A stretch of 64,000 nt of DNA from Boswellia sacra (lineage: Eukaryota; Streptophyta; Magnoliopsida; Sapindales; Burseraceae). The stretch lies in the NCBI GenBank assembly GCA_013180625.2, contig SNVD02014965.1, forward strand, positions 868,001-932,000. Reading direction: 5' to 3'. Under the pieces are notes generated by a model, which had not been told where the DNA came from, ran no database searches, and saw nothing but the letters and a program-made list of their open reading frames with translations. Below, in pieces: positions 47,165-58,595 of the stretch. Within the stretch, counting starts at the first letter, position 1. Every line of letters begins with the position of its first letter. Both the position numbers and the translations under genes were made by a program.

Positions 47165-49682
47165 GGCCTCGGATTTGAAGTATCAGCAGTATGGGCTGCT
47201 TGAGCAACTCATCTACTGCTGATTTCGCTGAATGCTTGTTTTTTCGTTTTTCGTTTGTCAAGAAGATGTCCAATTTGCTAATTAGTCATGTGACATTACT
47301 TGACTGACTACTGTAATAATCTTAAGAAATCGATGCAAAGCTATAGAATTATTTGTTTGCAATTTTGTGTTTGGGATGTAAATTTTGGAACTGCCACTTA
47401 ACCTGACTAAAACCATTTAACATAACATTAATTCTGAAAGAAAATGATACATTCATCACCAGCTTTAATAATATTGTTAATACAAATGAACAACCATGAC
47501 TCATTTTCATAAAAAAAAAATAAAAGATCCTTATAAAAATTGATGCCATTATTCAATTTACAATTACTTATCCCAAATTTTATTTATCTTTAATATATAT
47601 TTAATTAATAATTGTCAAATAGATAGTTTGATAATGTAATAAATGATATGATAGTCTTAAATTCATCTCATTTTATTTGAAATGTATGATTTTAGCATAA
47701 ATTTTGAAATGTTATAACTATAGTAGATATTTTCCTTGAGAAGATCATTAACTTCTTTATTGCATCGATATGGGCAAAGTCTCAGTTAAGAATTGTATAT
47801 TTTTAAGTTTTACATAGCATATAATTGCCAGTACTATTAAATTATTAGTCCTTTTCGATACTAAATCGAATTAATTATTAGACATTTATAGATTTTTTCA
47901 TTTGATTTAATTTGTGATAAGAAACGTTTATAAAATAACTTATATGTTAAAATAAGTGTTCTTAAATTTTCAAGTATGTTTATCTAGGTATTTCACAAAA
48001 GAAATTAAGTAAGTTTTAATAATTTCACGAATATTGAATAAAATATAAAAATTTAAATTAATATTTAGTTGAAGATATAGATGTTGAAACCTATGACAAT
48101 TGTTTATTTTATATTATAAGAATAACTCTATATACATTAATGGTTATAAATTATGAAAAAAAAAATTTTGTCAATGATATACGATGACAACTGGTAAAGA
48201 TAGAAGAGTTGTGGAGGGTTGTGCTTGTTTGAGAAGGATGGAAGGTGATCCATGGGTATATAGATTTTTTTCTAGGATATATTTATAATTTAACTTTTTA
48301 ATAGTGTACACTATGATCTCTTCATATTTATAATAGACCATTTATCATTCATCAACTTATTAAAAAAATCATAAACAATTTTTTATGTTAAAATAAAGTC
48401 AGAAAAGTAAATTTTTCATTAAAAAAATTTCAAAAGGTTGGAATTTTGGACCTTAAATACAAATTGATAAGTAATGCTTATTAAAAGAAGGATTAAATCA
48501 ATTTAATATTTAATAACTTTTCTAACTTGAGATAAATATATATATCAATGCTCAGCTGTTGAAATAGACCAGATTTTATCCAGTTTAATAGGGTTGATTT
48601 TAGTAAGACTTAGGTCTAGGCTTATTATAACACAGCTTTAGATCATCTGATCTTTTGGGCTTGTAATGGATGGTATATATATGCTCTTATAATAACTTCA
48701 ATTTTATCATGAATTTAGTTTTAGAAATGTCCAATGTGCCATATAGTTAAACTAGCAATGTACAATTATTATCGTTGAAGCACAATTTCTGTACGGTTGA
48801 AAAGCGGGCTGAGCCTCGAGCAGATCGTAAGGTCAAGATCCTGAAAACACAGAAAACAGTGAGGGCCACCAGTGATGGTGTCGACAAAAACCTTCCAATG
48901 CTCAAGTCAGTTTTCGGCGCACTACAATTCTCTAAGTGAGCTTTACATAGAAAAGCTCTGGAGAATAAAGGATTATAGATAAAGTGTGACTTAAGAGAAA
49001 TGTGTATACATTGAGTGAAGAATAGGAGGGTTTATATAAGCACTATATCTAGGTCATTGTGTGACCTAGATAATGGGCTTCAGTAATAGGCTTCAGTAAC
49101 AATTTCATGTGGCCATAACAATTATTAATATGGATATGAAATTATGTTTTATACTTATCATTTGATTATAGTAAGTATTTGGTATTATATTTATACTATA
49201 CAATTTTATGTTATGCTATGTCTAACTTATTAAAAATTATATATAAGATTTTAATTATATAACTTGTTTGACATCCCTCTTTAGAGTTCTTTGAAAACCA
49301 ATTTAATTTGTTTAAATTGATTGACAAATAAGATTTTTATTCTATATAACTTATAAATTTGTAATCAAATAAATTAATTATTCGATCAAAACTAAACTAA
49401 ATTCAATTGCTATGAACATATATTTAAAATTTGGGTTAACGTAAATTTCATGATATTGAATGTGCATTGTATTACAGAAAACATATTTAAATTTAGTGCT
49501 TCTAGTAAACATGGTCTATTATATAATAGTTAATAAATTTTGTCAGAAGTCCAAATTCTAATCCGCCGAGTCGTTGTTACTCCTAGCTTTACTCTTAGCG
49601 TTAATCACATACATCCGTTTGTAAAATATATACAGTTCACAGCATCCTATTAACTAGAAAAACCACCTGCTCACGTTCTCAT
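47165..49682. other. Spacer after X8 gene 46552
   Basis: No gene. The whole stretch recurs at about 55062-57588. It includes an old LTR-like piece at about 48781-49110 (CTCGAGCAGATCGTAAGGTC, CAATGCTCAAGTCAGTTTTC), present in both copies and so older than the duplication, and the empty sites for the MITE at 56232 and the CACTA end at 57589. Confidence 0.7.
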
Positions 49683-49690
49683 TATAAATA
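49683..49690 (+). promoter_or_regulatory. TATA-like sequence of the broken X8 gene
   Basis: TATAAATA about 87 bases before the former start. The surrounding promoter is diverged from the other copies. Confidence 0.55.
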
Positions 49691-50262
49691 AATAGTTTAC
49701 ACCTATCAAATTTTACCACAACTTCCAGTTAAGCCTTTCCATTACATTACCACTTTAAATTGTGATCGTGCAAGCAGCAGCAGTAGCAGCAACCTTCTCG
49801 CCATTGTGGTTCTCAACCTCATCGCTACCATCTCGGCTCAAGTGGGTGATCAAAGCCTTCATTTTTAAATGACCATTTTTAAGGTGATTGTTAACTTCAA
49901 AAGAAATTTTTCTTAATATTGAATAATTGTTTTTCGATATTGTAGGCTGGAGGTCAACAAGGAGGTCCCGCAGGCGGAGCCCAGGTATTTGGAAATGGAA
50001 AGCTAAAGGCAGATTTTATGTAAAAGTCCAAGGGTCAGTTGACTAAATGGTGCGTGCCAAAATTACCAAACGTGAGTCCGCAGAACTTGCAAAAGAACAT
50101 TGACTTTGTCTGCGTCAATGGTGTGATTGATCGCAAGTCTATTCAACCTGGTGGTGGTTGCTTTGACACAACAATCTTTGGTTACACGGAACCTTTGCCA
50201 TGCGTCAGTACTTCAATTACAATAATCGCGTTGATTTAGCTTGCGACTTCAGTTAAAGGAAT

Positions 50263-50525
50263 TGAAAAAATAACAGAGTTGAGTTCAATTCTTATTAAGC
50301 AAGGAAAGTGCTCTATTTATACAAGAGTCAGCACTGGTGAAATGTGAAGAGCTACACGTGAACCATGCTGCTCTGGTTTCCTGAAATTGTTCTTGGAATC
50401 ACAGAACAAAAATAACTAACTCTAACAGCCTTTCAGCTCAGCTAACAACATCACCACCTTCTTTTCTCTTTTTCTTCACGTGAGTTGTACTGGAGCTATA
50501 CTGAGCTGGACCACTAGTGCCAGCA
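50263..50525 (-). repeat. 3' LTR of the truncated Copia element
   Basis: In element sense it starts TGCTGGCACTAGTGG, directly after the polypurine tract. The end inside the X8 exon is approximate. Confidence 0.75.
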
Positions 50526-50539
50526 CTCCCCCTCAAGTG

Positions 50540-52900
50540 ATACAGATCTGAAAGAACAGTGAGCTTGTTATTCAAAAACTCAAACTGACTTTGTGATAAA
50601 GCCTTGGTAAAAATGTCAGCAGTTTGATCTGTTGTTGGTACATATCTAATTTCAATCCTTGGCTGCTACTCTCTCTCATATATAGTGAACATCTACCTCA
50701 ATATGTTTTATCTTAGAATGAAATACAGGATTACGGGCTAAAGATTTTGCGCCAAGGTTGTCACACCACACAATGGGACAACCTGATACAGTCAATTATC
50801 CAATCTCTTGAAATAGTTGCTTCATCCAAGCTAACTTAGCTGCTGCTTGAGCTAGAGCTCTGTATTCAAACTCTGTTGATAATCAAGATATTGTTTTCTG
50901 CTTCTTGGAACTCTATTGAATTAAGTTTGATCCAAGAAAAATACAGAACTATGATGTAGACTTCCTGTCATCCAAATTGCTAGCTTAGTCTACATCAGAG
51001 AACACTTCTAAGTTGAATCTTTGACAAGGTTTAAAGAATAAACCAACACCAATTGTTCCCTTAAGGTATCTTAGGATTCATTTACATGCTTGCCAATGAT
51101 TCACTATATAAGCCTTCAAAAATTGGCTTAGTTTGTTTACAGAAAAAGAAATATCTGGTCGGGTCATTATGAGATATTGTAATGCTCCAATCGTGCTTCT
51201 ATTAACATCAGGATATCGAAATGGATCACTATCAGCTAAGGAGGAGCTTTAAGCTAGTAGCCATAGGTGTGGAGCAGCTTTTAGATGCAAGCATGTTAGT
51301 TTTCTGCAAAAGCTCTTTAATATATTTGCCTTGAGTAAGATATAAGCTTAAGCTATCTCTATAAGCTTGATCAAATCCGAGAAAGTAGTTAATAGAACCT
51401 AAAGTCTCAAAAGAAAATTCTTTATTTAGATCAGTCACAACTTGCTGCATCAATTTATCATCAAAACCAATGATAAGAATATCATCAACATACACTAAAA
51501 GATAGAGTATATGATCAACAGACTTAAAAATGAACAAGCTAGTATCCGAAGCTGAATTAATAAAACCCCAATGTAACAAAGCAGCCTTAGGTTTGTCAAA
51601 CCAAGCTCTAGGAGTTTGCTTAAGACCATATAAGGCCTTGTTAAGTCTGTAAACATGATGAGGATACACAGAACCTCTAAACCCTTCTGGTTGCTACATA
51701 AACACCTCATCTTGTAGGTTTACATTTAAGAAGGCATTGTTAATGTCAATTTGTTGGATATCCCAACCTTTGGACACTGCAATGGTGAAAATATTCCGAA
51801 TGGTTGATGGCTTGATAACAAGGCTAGAAGTTTCAAAGAAATCTAGCCCTAGTGTCTGCTGAACCCTTTGGCAACTAATCTTGCCTTGTATCTTTGCAAA
51901 CTCCCATCCTTGTTATACTTAACTCTAAACACTCACTTATTTCCAACAATATTCATTCCTGGCTGACAAGGTACAAGAGACCAAGTATTGTTCTTATGTA
52001 AAGCATTCAATGCCTCATGCACTGTTGCCAACCAATTAGAATCTATTATAGCTTGTGAGACACTCAATGGTTCCTCTGCCATACTAGAAGAATTTGCAAG
52101 AAAAACTCTTGCAGGAGGCAAAGATCCTGTCTTAGATCTAGTAACCATGGGATGACTATTAGAAATAGAAGGATTTGGCAGTGGCAAGACAATCTCAGAA
52201 TTGATCCCAGGATTGGATGACAAGGAAACAGAAGAAAAAGAAGCAGCTGAAGTGCTTGCTTTTTATTGAGAAGATTGAGAATTTACTGGTAAAAATGTTG
52301 GTAAAGGAACTGAAGAAGGAGATGTATGTAAAGGTGTCAAATGAGAAATTTATTAGTTGGAGAAATAACAGAAGTAATATCCCAAGGTTTAAAACTGGAT
52401 AGAATTGAATTGGTAGTAAAATGATTAGAAGAAGAAGCTTGAGTAGCAGCAGAAAAAGGAAATGAAGACTCATCAAATGAGACACTTGGTACTATATAAA
52501 CTCTACCTGATGGGTGAAGGCACTTATATCCTTTATGATTAAGACAATATCCCAAGAATGTGCACTTGATAGTATGGAAATCAAACTTGTGCGTATTATA
52601 AGGTCTTAAAAATGGATAACATGCACAACCAAATACTTTTAAATGAGTAAAAGAAGGCTTAGTTTGAAAAAGAACCTTAAAGGGAGACTTTCCATGAAGA
52701 AGTAGGCAATCGGTTTATCATATACACAGCAGCTTGAAAAGATTCCCACCAATAATGAAAAGACATTGAGGCATGGGCCAAAAGAGATAATCCTGTTTCT
52801 ACAATCTGCCTATGCCTCCTTTCTACTCTCCTATTTTGCTAGTGTGTATAAGAGCAAGAGTATCTAGGTAAGATGCCATGAGCAAAGAGATATGAAGTTA
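50540..52900 (-). pseudogene. Copia pol remnant (integrase end, RT, RNase H)
   Basis: On the minus strand: a remnant of the integrase C-terminal region with coat-like FGCACYPFLRPYN-type text (about 52640-52590), the HPMVTRSKTG linker and LHKNNTWSLVPCQPGMNIVGNK (51933-52223), then RT VYRLNKALYGLKQTPRAWFD and YVDDILIIG (about 51480-51660), and RNase H traces to about 50640. Multiple stops and frameshifts. Ale/RE1-like by resemblance, not certain. Confidence 0.85.
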
Positions 52901-53167
52901 AAGCTCATACTTAAGAGAATAACCAAATTGCCTTTTTGCCATTTTATGAAACTGGACAAAGATATTGCACACATCATATTTATTTTTCATTGGAAAAATC
53001 CACAAGAACCTGTTTTAATCATCCAGAAAGTGTACATAATATCTACAGCCTTCTATTGATAACACTAGGGCTGGCCCCCATACATTTGAATGCACAAGAG
53101 CTAAACGGTGCAAAGCTTTATTAGATGAGCCAAATTTACTAGATGAGCAAAACAGTAAAGATTGATC

Positions 53168-53295
53168 ATCACATAACAGAAATAACTAACTCTAACAGCT
53201 TTTCAGGTTCTCCAACAACATCACAACCTCTTTTTCTCTTTTTCTTTGTGTGAGTTGTACTGGAGCTATACTGAGCTGGACCACTAGTGCCAACA
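53168..53295 (-). repeat. Partial 5' LTR of the truncated Copia element
   Basis: Matches the last 130 or so bases of the LTR at 50263-50525 in plus-strand order and ends CACTAGTGCCAACA. The rest of this LTR is missing. Confidence 0.75.
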
Positions 53296-53401
53296 ATCTA
53301 GTCCCAGAGAATCCATGTAAGTTTTGAAAAAAAAAAAAAGTCACCCACACTCATTTGAGACTGTTTTCTCGTAACTTTTCTAATATTCTTTTTGTTTGTA
53401 A

Positions 53402-54331
53402 TAGAGGATCCCAATTCATGCCAACAATCTATATTGTTCACCAATAATGTATTCATATTGTTCATGATAGATTAATATCAATTTTATATTTTTCAAAAAG
53501 AAAACATAAAAATTTATATGTGAAACTAAAAGTGAAAAAGTAATTTGATATTTTGTATAACTAAGGGAAGCGCATCAAGTTTCTATATTAATATTTGATG
53601 AAAATTAATATAAGTAATTTACGTTCGTCTTTCCTTAATTATATGAAAAAAAAAATCTCTATAATTGTCTTTATATCACAGTATGGTAATGAATAAATAT
53701 GTATATCATATCAGTAGAATTGGATGGTCCTAAAAAATTTTAACAAGCACACAACCAAACAATCAAAACCTGAAACCTTCAAACCAAGGCACAACCATGA
53801 ACCAGTCTTGTCATTGCTCGAAACCATGAACCTTAATGTTTACACTAGAAAAAATGATTTATCAAATTTCCATTAAGGACATTGGGAAATTAAAGTTGAC
53901 TGTTTGAAGTAACTAAACATTTTTTTTAATGTTTAACGTATGAAATAAAAGTGTGTGTGTGTGTGTATATATATATACACCTTAATCTTAATAGTCAATC
54001 TGTCACAATTTGAATAAATTTTTAGTTTCGCAATCTTTTAAATATAAATATTAGTTTTAATTAAAATTATAATGACACTATGTAATTTTTGAATCGGTCT
54101 TATTACTCTTATCTTTTTAATCTTTATTAATTTCAGTGACAATTTTGAAAAATTTTTAAGAGTTTCTAAGACTTTTGAATGTAAGTGTTAGTTTGTTTGA
54201 ATATTGATGATGTTATAGGTGTTATTACTGAATCAGTCTTATGTACTCCTTGCCTTAATCACTGTTCTCCATTTGTAAAATTTGTCACCTCATACCATCC
54301 TATTAACTAAAAAAGGCACTCCACATCTTAA
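53402..54331. other. Upstream block of X8 gene at 54424
   Basis: No gene. Homologous to 44690-46459 without the hAT-like insert: GAGGATCCCAATTCATGCC, then ATATCACAGTATGGTAATGA (empty hAT site at about 53677), AACCTTAATGTTTACACT, and GT/AT microsatellites near 53950-53977. Confidence 0.75.
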
Positions 54332-54339
54332 TATAAATA
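54332..54339 (+). promoter_or_regulatory. TATA box of X8 gene at 54424
   Basis: TATAAATA, 85 bases before the ATG. Confidence 0.8.
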
Positions 54340-54423
54340 TTTTACGCCTATCGCATTCCAACACAACGTTTGATTCATCGAGACTTCCGTTACTACTACT
54401 TTGTGTATTGTGAATTTGTAATC

Positions 54424-54910
54424 ATGGCAAGAACCACCTACGTCCTCCTTGTAGCTCTCTTCGTGCTCCACCTCGTTGGAATCATTACTCCGTTCGGAGC
54501 GGTAATCTATTAATACTGTTATTCAATACCTATAATTAAGTACTGCTCTAATTAATTTAGTGCCTCATAATATTATGTTTTTTATTGGTTTGAAGCCATT
54601 TATGGTTTTTTTTTTTTTTTTTGGTGTGTGCCCAAGCAGAATGCTCAAGCAGGAGACAAGAAATATTGTGTGCCAAAACCAGATGCTAACGAAAAAGCCC
54701 TGCAAGCAAACATAGACTTTGCGTGCACCAAGGGCGTCGACTGCAAGCCCATTCAACCCGGTGGTGCTTGTTATGAGCACAACAATGTGAGGGCTCATGC
54801 TCAATACGCCATGAATGCTTACTTCAGCGCCAATGGCCGCACCGAAGCCAGCTGCGATTTCAGTCAAACTGGTGTCATCTCCACTCAAAATCCAAGTACA
54901 TGACTAGACT

Positions 54911-54962
<52 letters not shown>

Positions 54963-55061
54963 ATGAATATTAATTAACTCTTTAATCTTTCCTATGATTT
55001 TAATTCTCTCAATTTTGGTGTGTACCTGTTTACAGGCCGTGGCAATTGCAATTACGCTTGA
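54424..55061 (+). CDS. Small secreted X8/CBM43 protein, second subtype, copy at 54.4 kb
   Basis: Exons 54424-54501, 54640-54895, 55036-55061 (introns 138 and 140 bp, phases 0 and 1), 119 aa. Nearly identical to the 46.6-kb copy: I see only Val12 to Leu in the signal peptide and Ser56 to Thr in the X8 domain (CTKG for CSKG). All six cysteines are kept, terminal exon RGNCNYA, no GPI-anchor tail. Intron 2 has gained a long AT run (about 54915-54958), while the duplicate at 47050 has only a few repeats. Both genes lie in a duplicated block that extends more than 2 kb downstream. Same expected role as the other stand-alone X8 proteins. Confidence 0.92.
54915..54958. repeat. AT microsatellite in intron 2 of X8 gene at 54424
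   Basis: About 22 AT units. The corresponding intron of the 46.6-kb duplicate has about five. Confidence 0.92.
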
Positions 55062-57588
55062 GGCCTTGGATTTGAAGTATCAGCAGTATGGGCTGTTTGA
55101 GCAACTCATCTACTGCTGATTTCGCTGAATGCTTGTTTTTTGGTTTTTCGTTTGTCAAGAAGATGTCCAATTTGCTAATTAGTCATGTGACATTACTTGA
55201 CTGACTACTGTAATAATCTTAAGAAATCAATGCAAAGCTATAGAATTATTTGTTTGCAATTTTGTGTTTGGGATGTAAATTTTGAAACTGCCACTGAACC
55301 TGACAAAAACCATAGTGTATATTAAGATAAATTTTGAAATGTTTATAACTATAGTAGATATTTTCCTTCAGAAGATCTTCAACTTCTTTATTGTATCATA
55401 TGGGCAAAGTTTAAGTCAAGAATTTCATATTTTTAAGTTTTACATAGCATATAATTGCCAGTACTATTAAATTATTTGTCATTTTTTACACTAAATCGAA
55501 TTAATTACTAAACATTTGTAGATTTTTTTCATTTGATTTAATTTGTGATAAGAAATATTTATTAAATAACTTATATGTTAAAATAAGTGTTCTTAAATTT
55601 TCAAGTATTTTTATCTAGGAATTTCACAAAAGAAATTAAGGAAGTTTTAATAATTTCACGAATATTAAAGAAAATATAAAAATTTAAATTAATATTCAGT
55701 TGACCATATAGATGTTGAAATCTGTGACAATTGTTTATTTTATATTATATGAATAACTCTATATACATTAATGGTTATAATTTATAAAAAAAAATTTTGA
55801 ATGATATACGATGACAACTGGCAAAGATAGAAGAGTTGTGGAGGGTTGTGCTTGTTTGAGAAGGATGGAAGGTGATCCATGGGTATATAGATTTTTTTCT
55901 AGGATATATTTATAATTTAATTTTTTAATAGTCTATACTATGATCTCTTCATATTTATAATAGACCATTTATCATTTATCAACTTATTAAAAAAATCATA
56001 AAAAACTTTTTATGTTATAAAATAAAGTCGGAAAAGTAAAATTTTTCATTAAAAAAATTCAAAAGGTTGGAATTTTGGACTTTAAATACAAATTGATAAG
56101 CAATGCTTATTAAAAGAAGGATCAAATCAATTTAATATTTAATAACTTTTCTAACTTGAGGTAAATATATATATGTCAATGCTCAGTTGTTGAAATAGGC
56201 TGGATTTATATAGTTTAATATGGTTGGTTTAGGGTCTGTTTGTTTCGGCTTACATGAGTAGAGCTTATTGAAGTGAATCTTTTTGAAGTAGAGCTTCTAA
56301 AAGTACGGCTTTTATTAAAATGTTATTGATTGTTTGATGAGACAAATATAGAAGCACTTATTATAATTAAATTATCAAAATAGACTTTTGTTATAAGGAA
56401 ATTATAATGTAAAATATTTAAAATTAAGTAATGGTATCTTCGACATTTCAAAACTTTAAAAATGTTTAGAAAGAGCTTTTGGTAAAAGCCTTAATTTTAG
56501 GCTTCTTTCAGTGGATGTAAAACAGGTTTTTTAATCATTCAAAAGCTCTTCTCAGGGGGCAGTCAAACGACGCAAAAAAAAAATTTAAAAGAGCTTTTAG
56601 CATTAAACAAGCTCTTTTACCTAATAGAGAAGCCCAAACAAACGCACTCTTAGTAAGACTCAGGTCTAGGCTTATTATAACACAACTCCAGATCATATGA
56701 TCTTTTGGGCTTGTAATTGATGGTATATATATGCTCTTATAATATCTTCATTTTATTATGAATTTAGTTTTAGAGATGTCCAATGTGCCATATAGTTAAA
56801 CCAACAATGTACAATTATTATTGTTGAAGCATAATTTCCGTACGGCTAAAAAGTGGACTAGGCCTTGAGCGGATCGTCAGGTCAAGTTCCTGAAAACATA
56901 GAAAACAGTCAAGGATGCCAGCGCTGGTGTCGACGAGAATCCTTCAATGCTCAAGCCAGTTTTCGGCACACTCGAATTCTCTAAATGAACTTTCTATAGA
57001 GAAGCTCTGGAGAATAAATGATTATAAAGAAAGTGTGACTTGAGAGAAATATGCATACTTTAAGTGAAGAATAGAATGGTTTATATAGGCACTAAGAGAG
57101 GCCATTGTGTGACTTAGATAATGGGCTTTAGTAATAGATTTACTGTATATATATTGGATTAATTAAGGCCCAATTTCATGTGGCCATAACAATTATTAAT
57201 ATGATATGAAATTATGTTTTATATTTATCATTTAATTATAGTGAGTATTTTGCATGATATTTATACTACACATTTTTATTTTATGTTATGTCTAACTTAT
57301 TAAAAATTGTAAGATTTTAATTATATAACTTGTTTGACATCCCTATTTAGAGTTCTTTGAAAACCAATTTAATTTGTTTAAATTGATTGACAAATAAGAT
57401 TTTTATTCTATATAACATATAAATGTGTAATCAAATCAATTAATTATTCGATCAAAACTAAACTATTTTTAATCAGATTGAAATAACACTATATTCAATG
57501 CTATGAACATATACTTAAAATTTGGGTTAACATAAATTTCATGATATTGAAAGTGTATTGTATTACAAAAAACATATTTAAATTTAGT
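55062..57588. other. Downstream flank of X8 gene 54424, duplicate of 47165-49498
   Basis: No gene. Collinear with the flank of the 46.6-kb gene apart from small indels (about 130 bp absent near 55310) and the MITE at 56232. The duplicate ends exactly where the CACTA-like end begins. Confidence 0.8.
56232..56649. mobile_element. PIF/Harbinger-like (Tourist) MITE, 418 bp, TTA target duplication
   Basis: TTA at 56229-56231 and 56650-56652. Inverted ends GGGTCTGTTTGTTT (left) and, in complement, GAGTGCGTTTGTTT (right). The paralogue at 48600 (GGTTGATTTTAGTAAGAC) has a single TTA and no insert. Interior with AAAGAGCTTTTGG-type inverted words, no coding capacity. Confidence 0.92.
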
Positions 57589-58595
57589 CACTACAAGAAA
57601 AATGAGAATAGATGACCGGAATATATAGTCATAAACGGGGGTGAATGATAGAAAATCTATCAGTCATCTATGTCACTATCACTCATTTATGATAGAGAAA
57701 AAATCCGTCATCGGATTTGTGATAGTTTTTGCATGTCATAAATCTGTCACACTAGAAAATTAATTTTTTAATTAATTTCTTCATTTTTTACGGCAAATCA
57801 ACTTTTTTAAATTTGAATATTTTGGTGGGAAAATTCTTTTTTTTCTAGATTCCAATTTAATTTTGGCAAAAAATTTTGGCGCAACAATTAGTGTTAATTT
57901 TTTATGTGTAAATTATGTTATTTGTGACAAAATTTATGATTGATATTTTTTGCCACAATATTTAAATTTAATTATATAGAACTATGATTTTTTTATTTAA
58001 TTTAGCATTCTTGTATCTAAATTTCATTTACAAATTTAATATGAACTAAAAATTAAAGTGCACATCCAATTGAGTCCAAAAACACTTTATACTAATGACA
58101 TCCACATAACAATATAGAGAACAAGTTCTATGGATCAAGAAAATCATTACCAATATATAAGCTAAACCATTAGTAATTATCAACAACAAACTGTGATTCT
58201 AATTTAAATCCAAAAGCAACAACAAATGATAGCTAACCAAATTAGATTTAAAGTTCACGTGACAAATTTCAGCAACCAAGAGCAAATATTTTATATTTAA
58301 CTAGCTAAACCAACATAACTCCTTCCGTATTCTCAGCAAAATCCCCAGCAGAACTCCTCCCATTTTCAGCAAGTATCCTACAAAACTCCTCTCATTGCTG
58401 CCTTCTCGATCTTCCTTTGAAGAACCCGCAAGACAAGAATGAATGATTGGGAACAGTACAAATTTCTGTAGCTACATCTATTGGACGGGAAGAAGTGACA
58501 CTGAATTGGTAGAAAAGGCTTTCTCTACTCTGCCATAGTGGTGTCACCTTTGAGAATTTCCATGGTAAAATTTGGATATCTAATTTCATTGTATG
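57589..58595. mobile_element. Left end of a CACTA-like DNA transposon
   Basis: CACTACAAGAAAAATGAGAA is a typical CACTA terminal sequence. Repeated GATAG / CTATC and GTCAC / ATCAC words follow within 200 bp, as expected of subterminal repeats. The paralogue at 49490 reads AAATTTAGTGCTTC, so the insertion followed AGT (57586-57588), fitting a 3-bp target. The element is cut at 58595 by the gag-only LTR element; its right end is not seen and may lie beyond the window. 58300-58590 contains short open text of no recognised family. Confidence 0.75.

Larger units (their letters stand above)
50263..53295 (-). mobile_element. 5'-truncated Copia retrotransposon inside the broken X8 gene
   Basis: A 3' LTR at about 50263-50525 and a partial second LTR at about 53168-53295 share AATAACTAACTCTAACAGC and TGAGTTGTACTGGAGCTATA. 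The complement after the 3' LTR reads ATCACTTGAGGGGGAG, a polypurine tract. The pol between them is minus strand and incomplete; gag, protease and most of integrase are gone. No clean target duplication, so the right side was probably lost by deletion. Confidence 0.85.
49770..53322 (+). pseudogene. Third-subtype X8 gene, start lost and split by a Copia insertion
   Basis: 49770-49841 encodes a good signal peptide (ASSSSSSNLLAIVVLNLI..., ending SAQ), but the ATG expected just before it is destroyed (GATCGTGCAAGC where paralogues have AATCATGGCA). From 49946 comes a Gly-rich lead (AGGQQGGPAGGAQ), then a stop near 50020, then X8 text LTKWCVPKLPNVSPQNLQKN, IDFVCVNG, an insertion that breaks the second Cys region (GVIDRK), QPGGGCF, and frame shifts. 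RVDLACDFS can be read in another frame at about 50227-50253. The Copia element follows, and 53296-53322 (GTCCCAGAGAATCCATGTAAGT) looks like the exon end and donor. No exon 3 found. Confidence 0.8.

Noticed and set aside
58300..58590. Short minus-strand reading frame before the gag-only element
   Set aside because: No recognised domain and it sits inside the presumed CACTA element, so it was not called as a gene.
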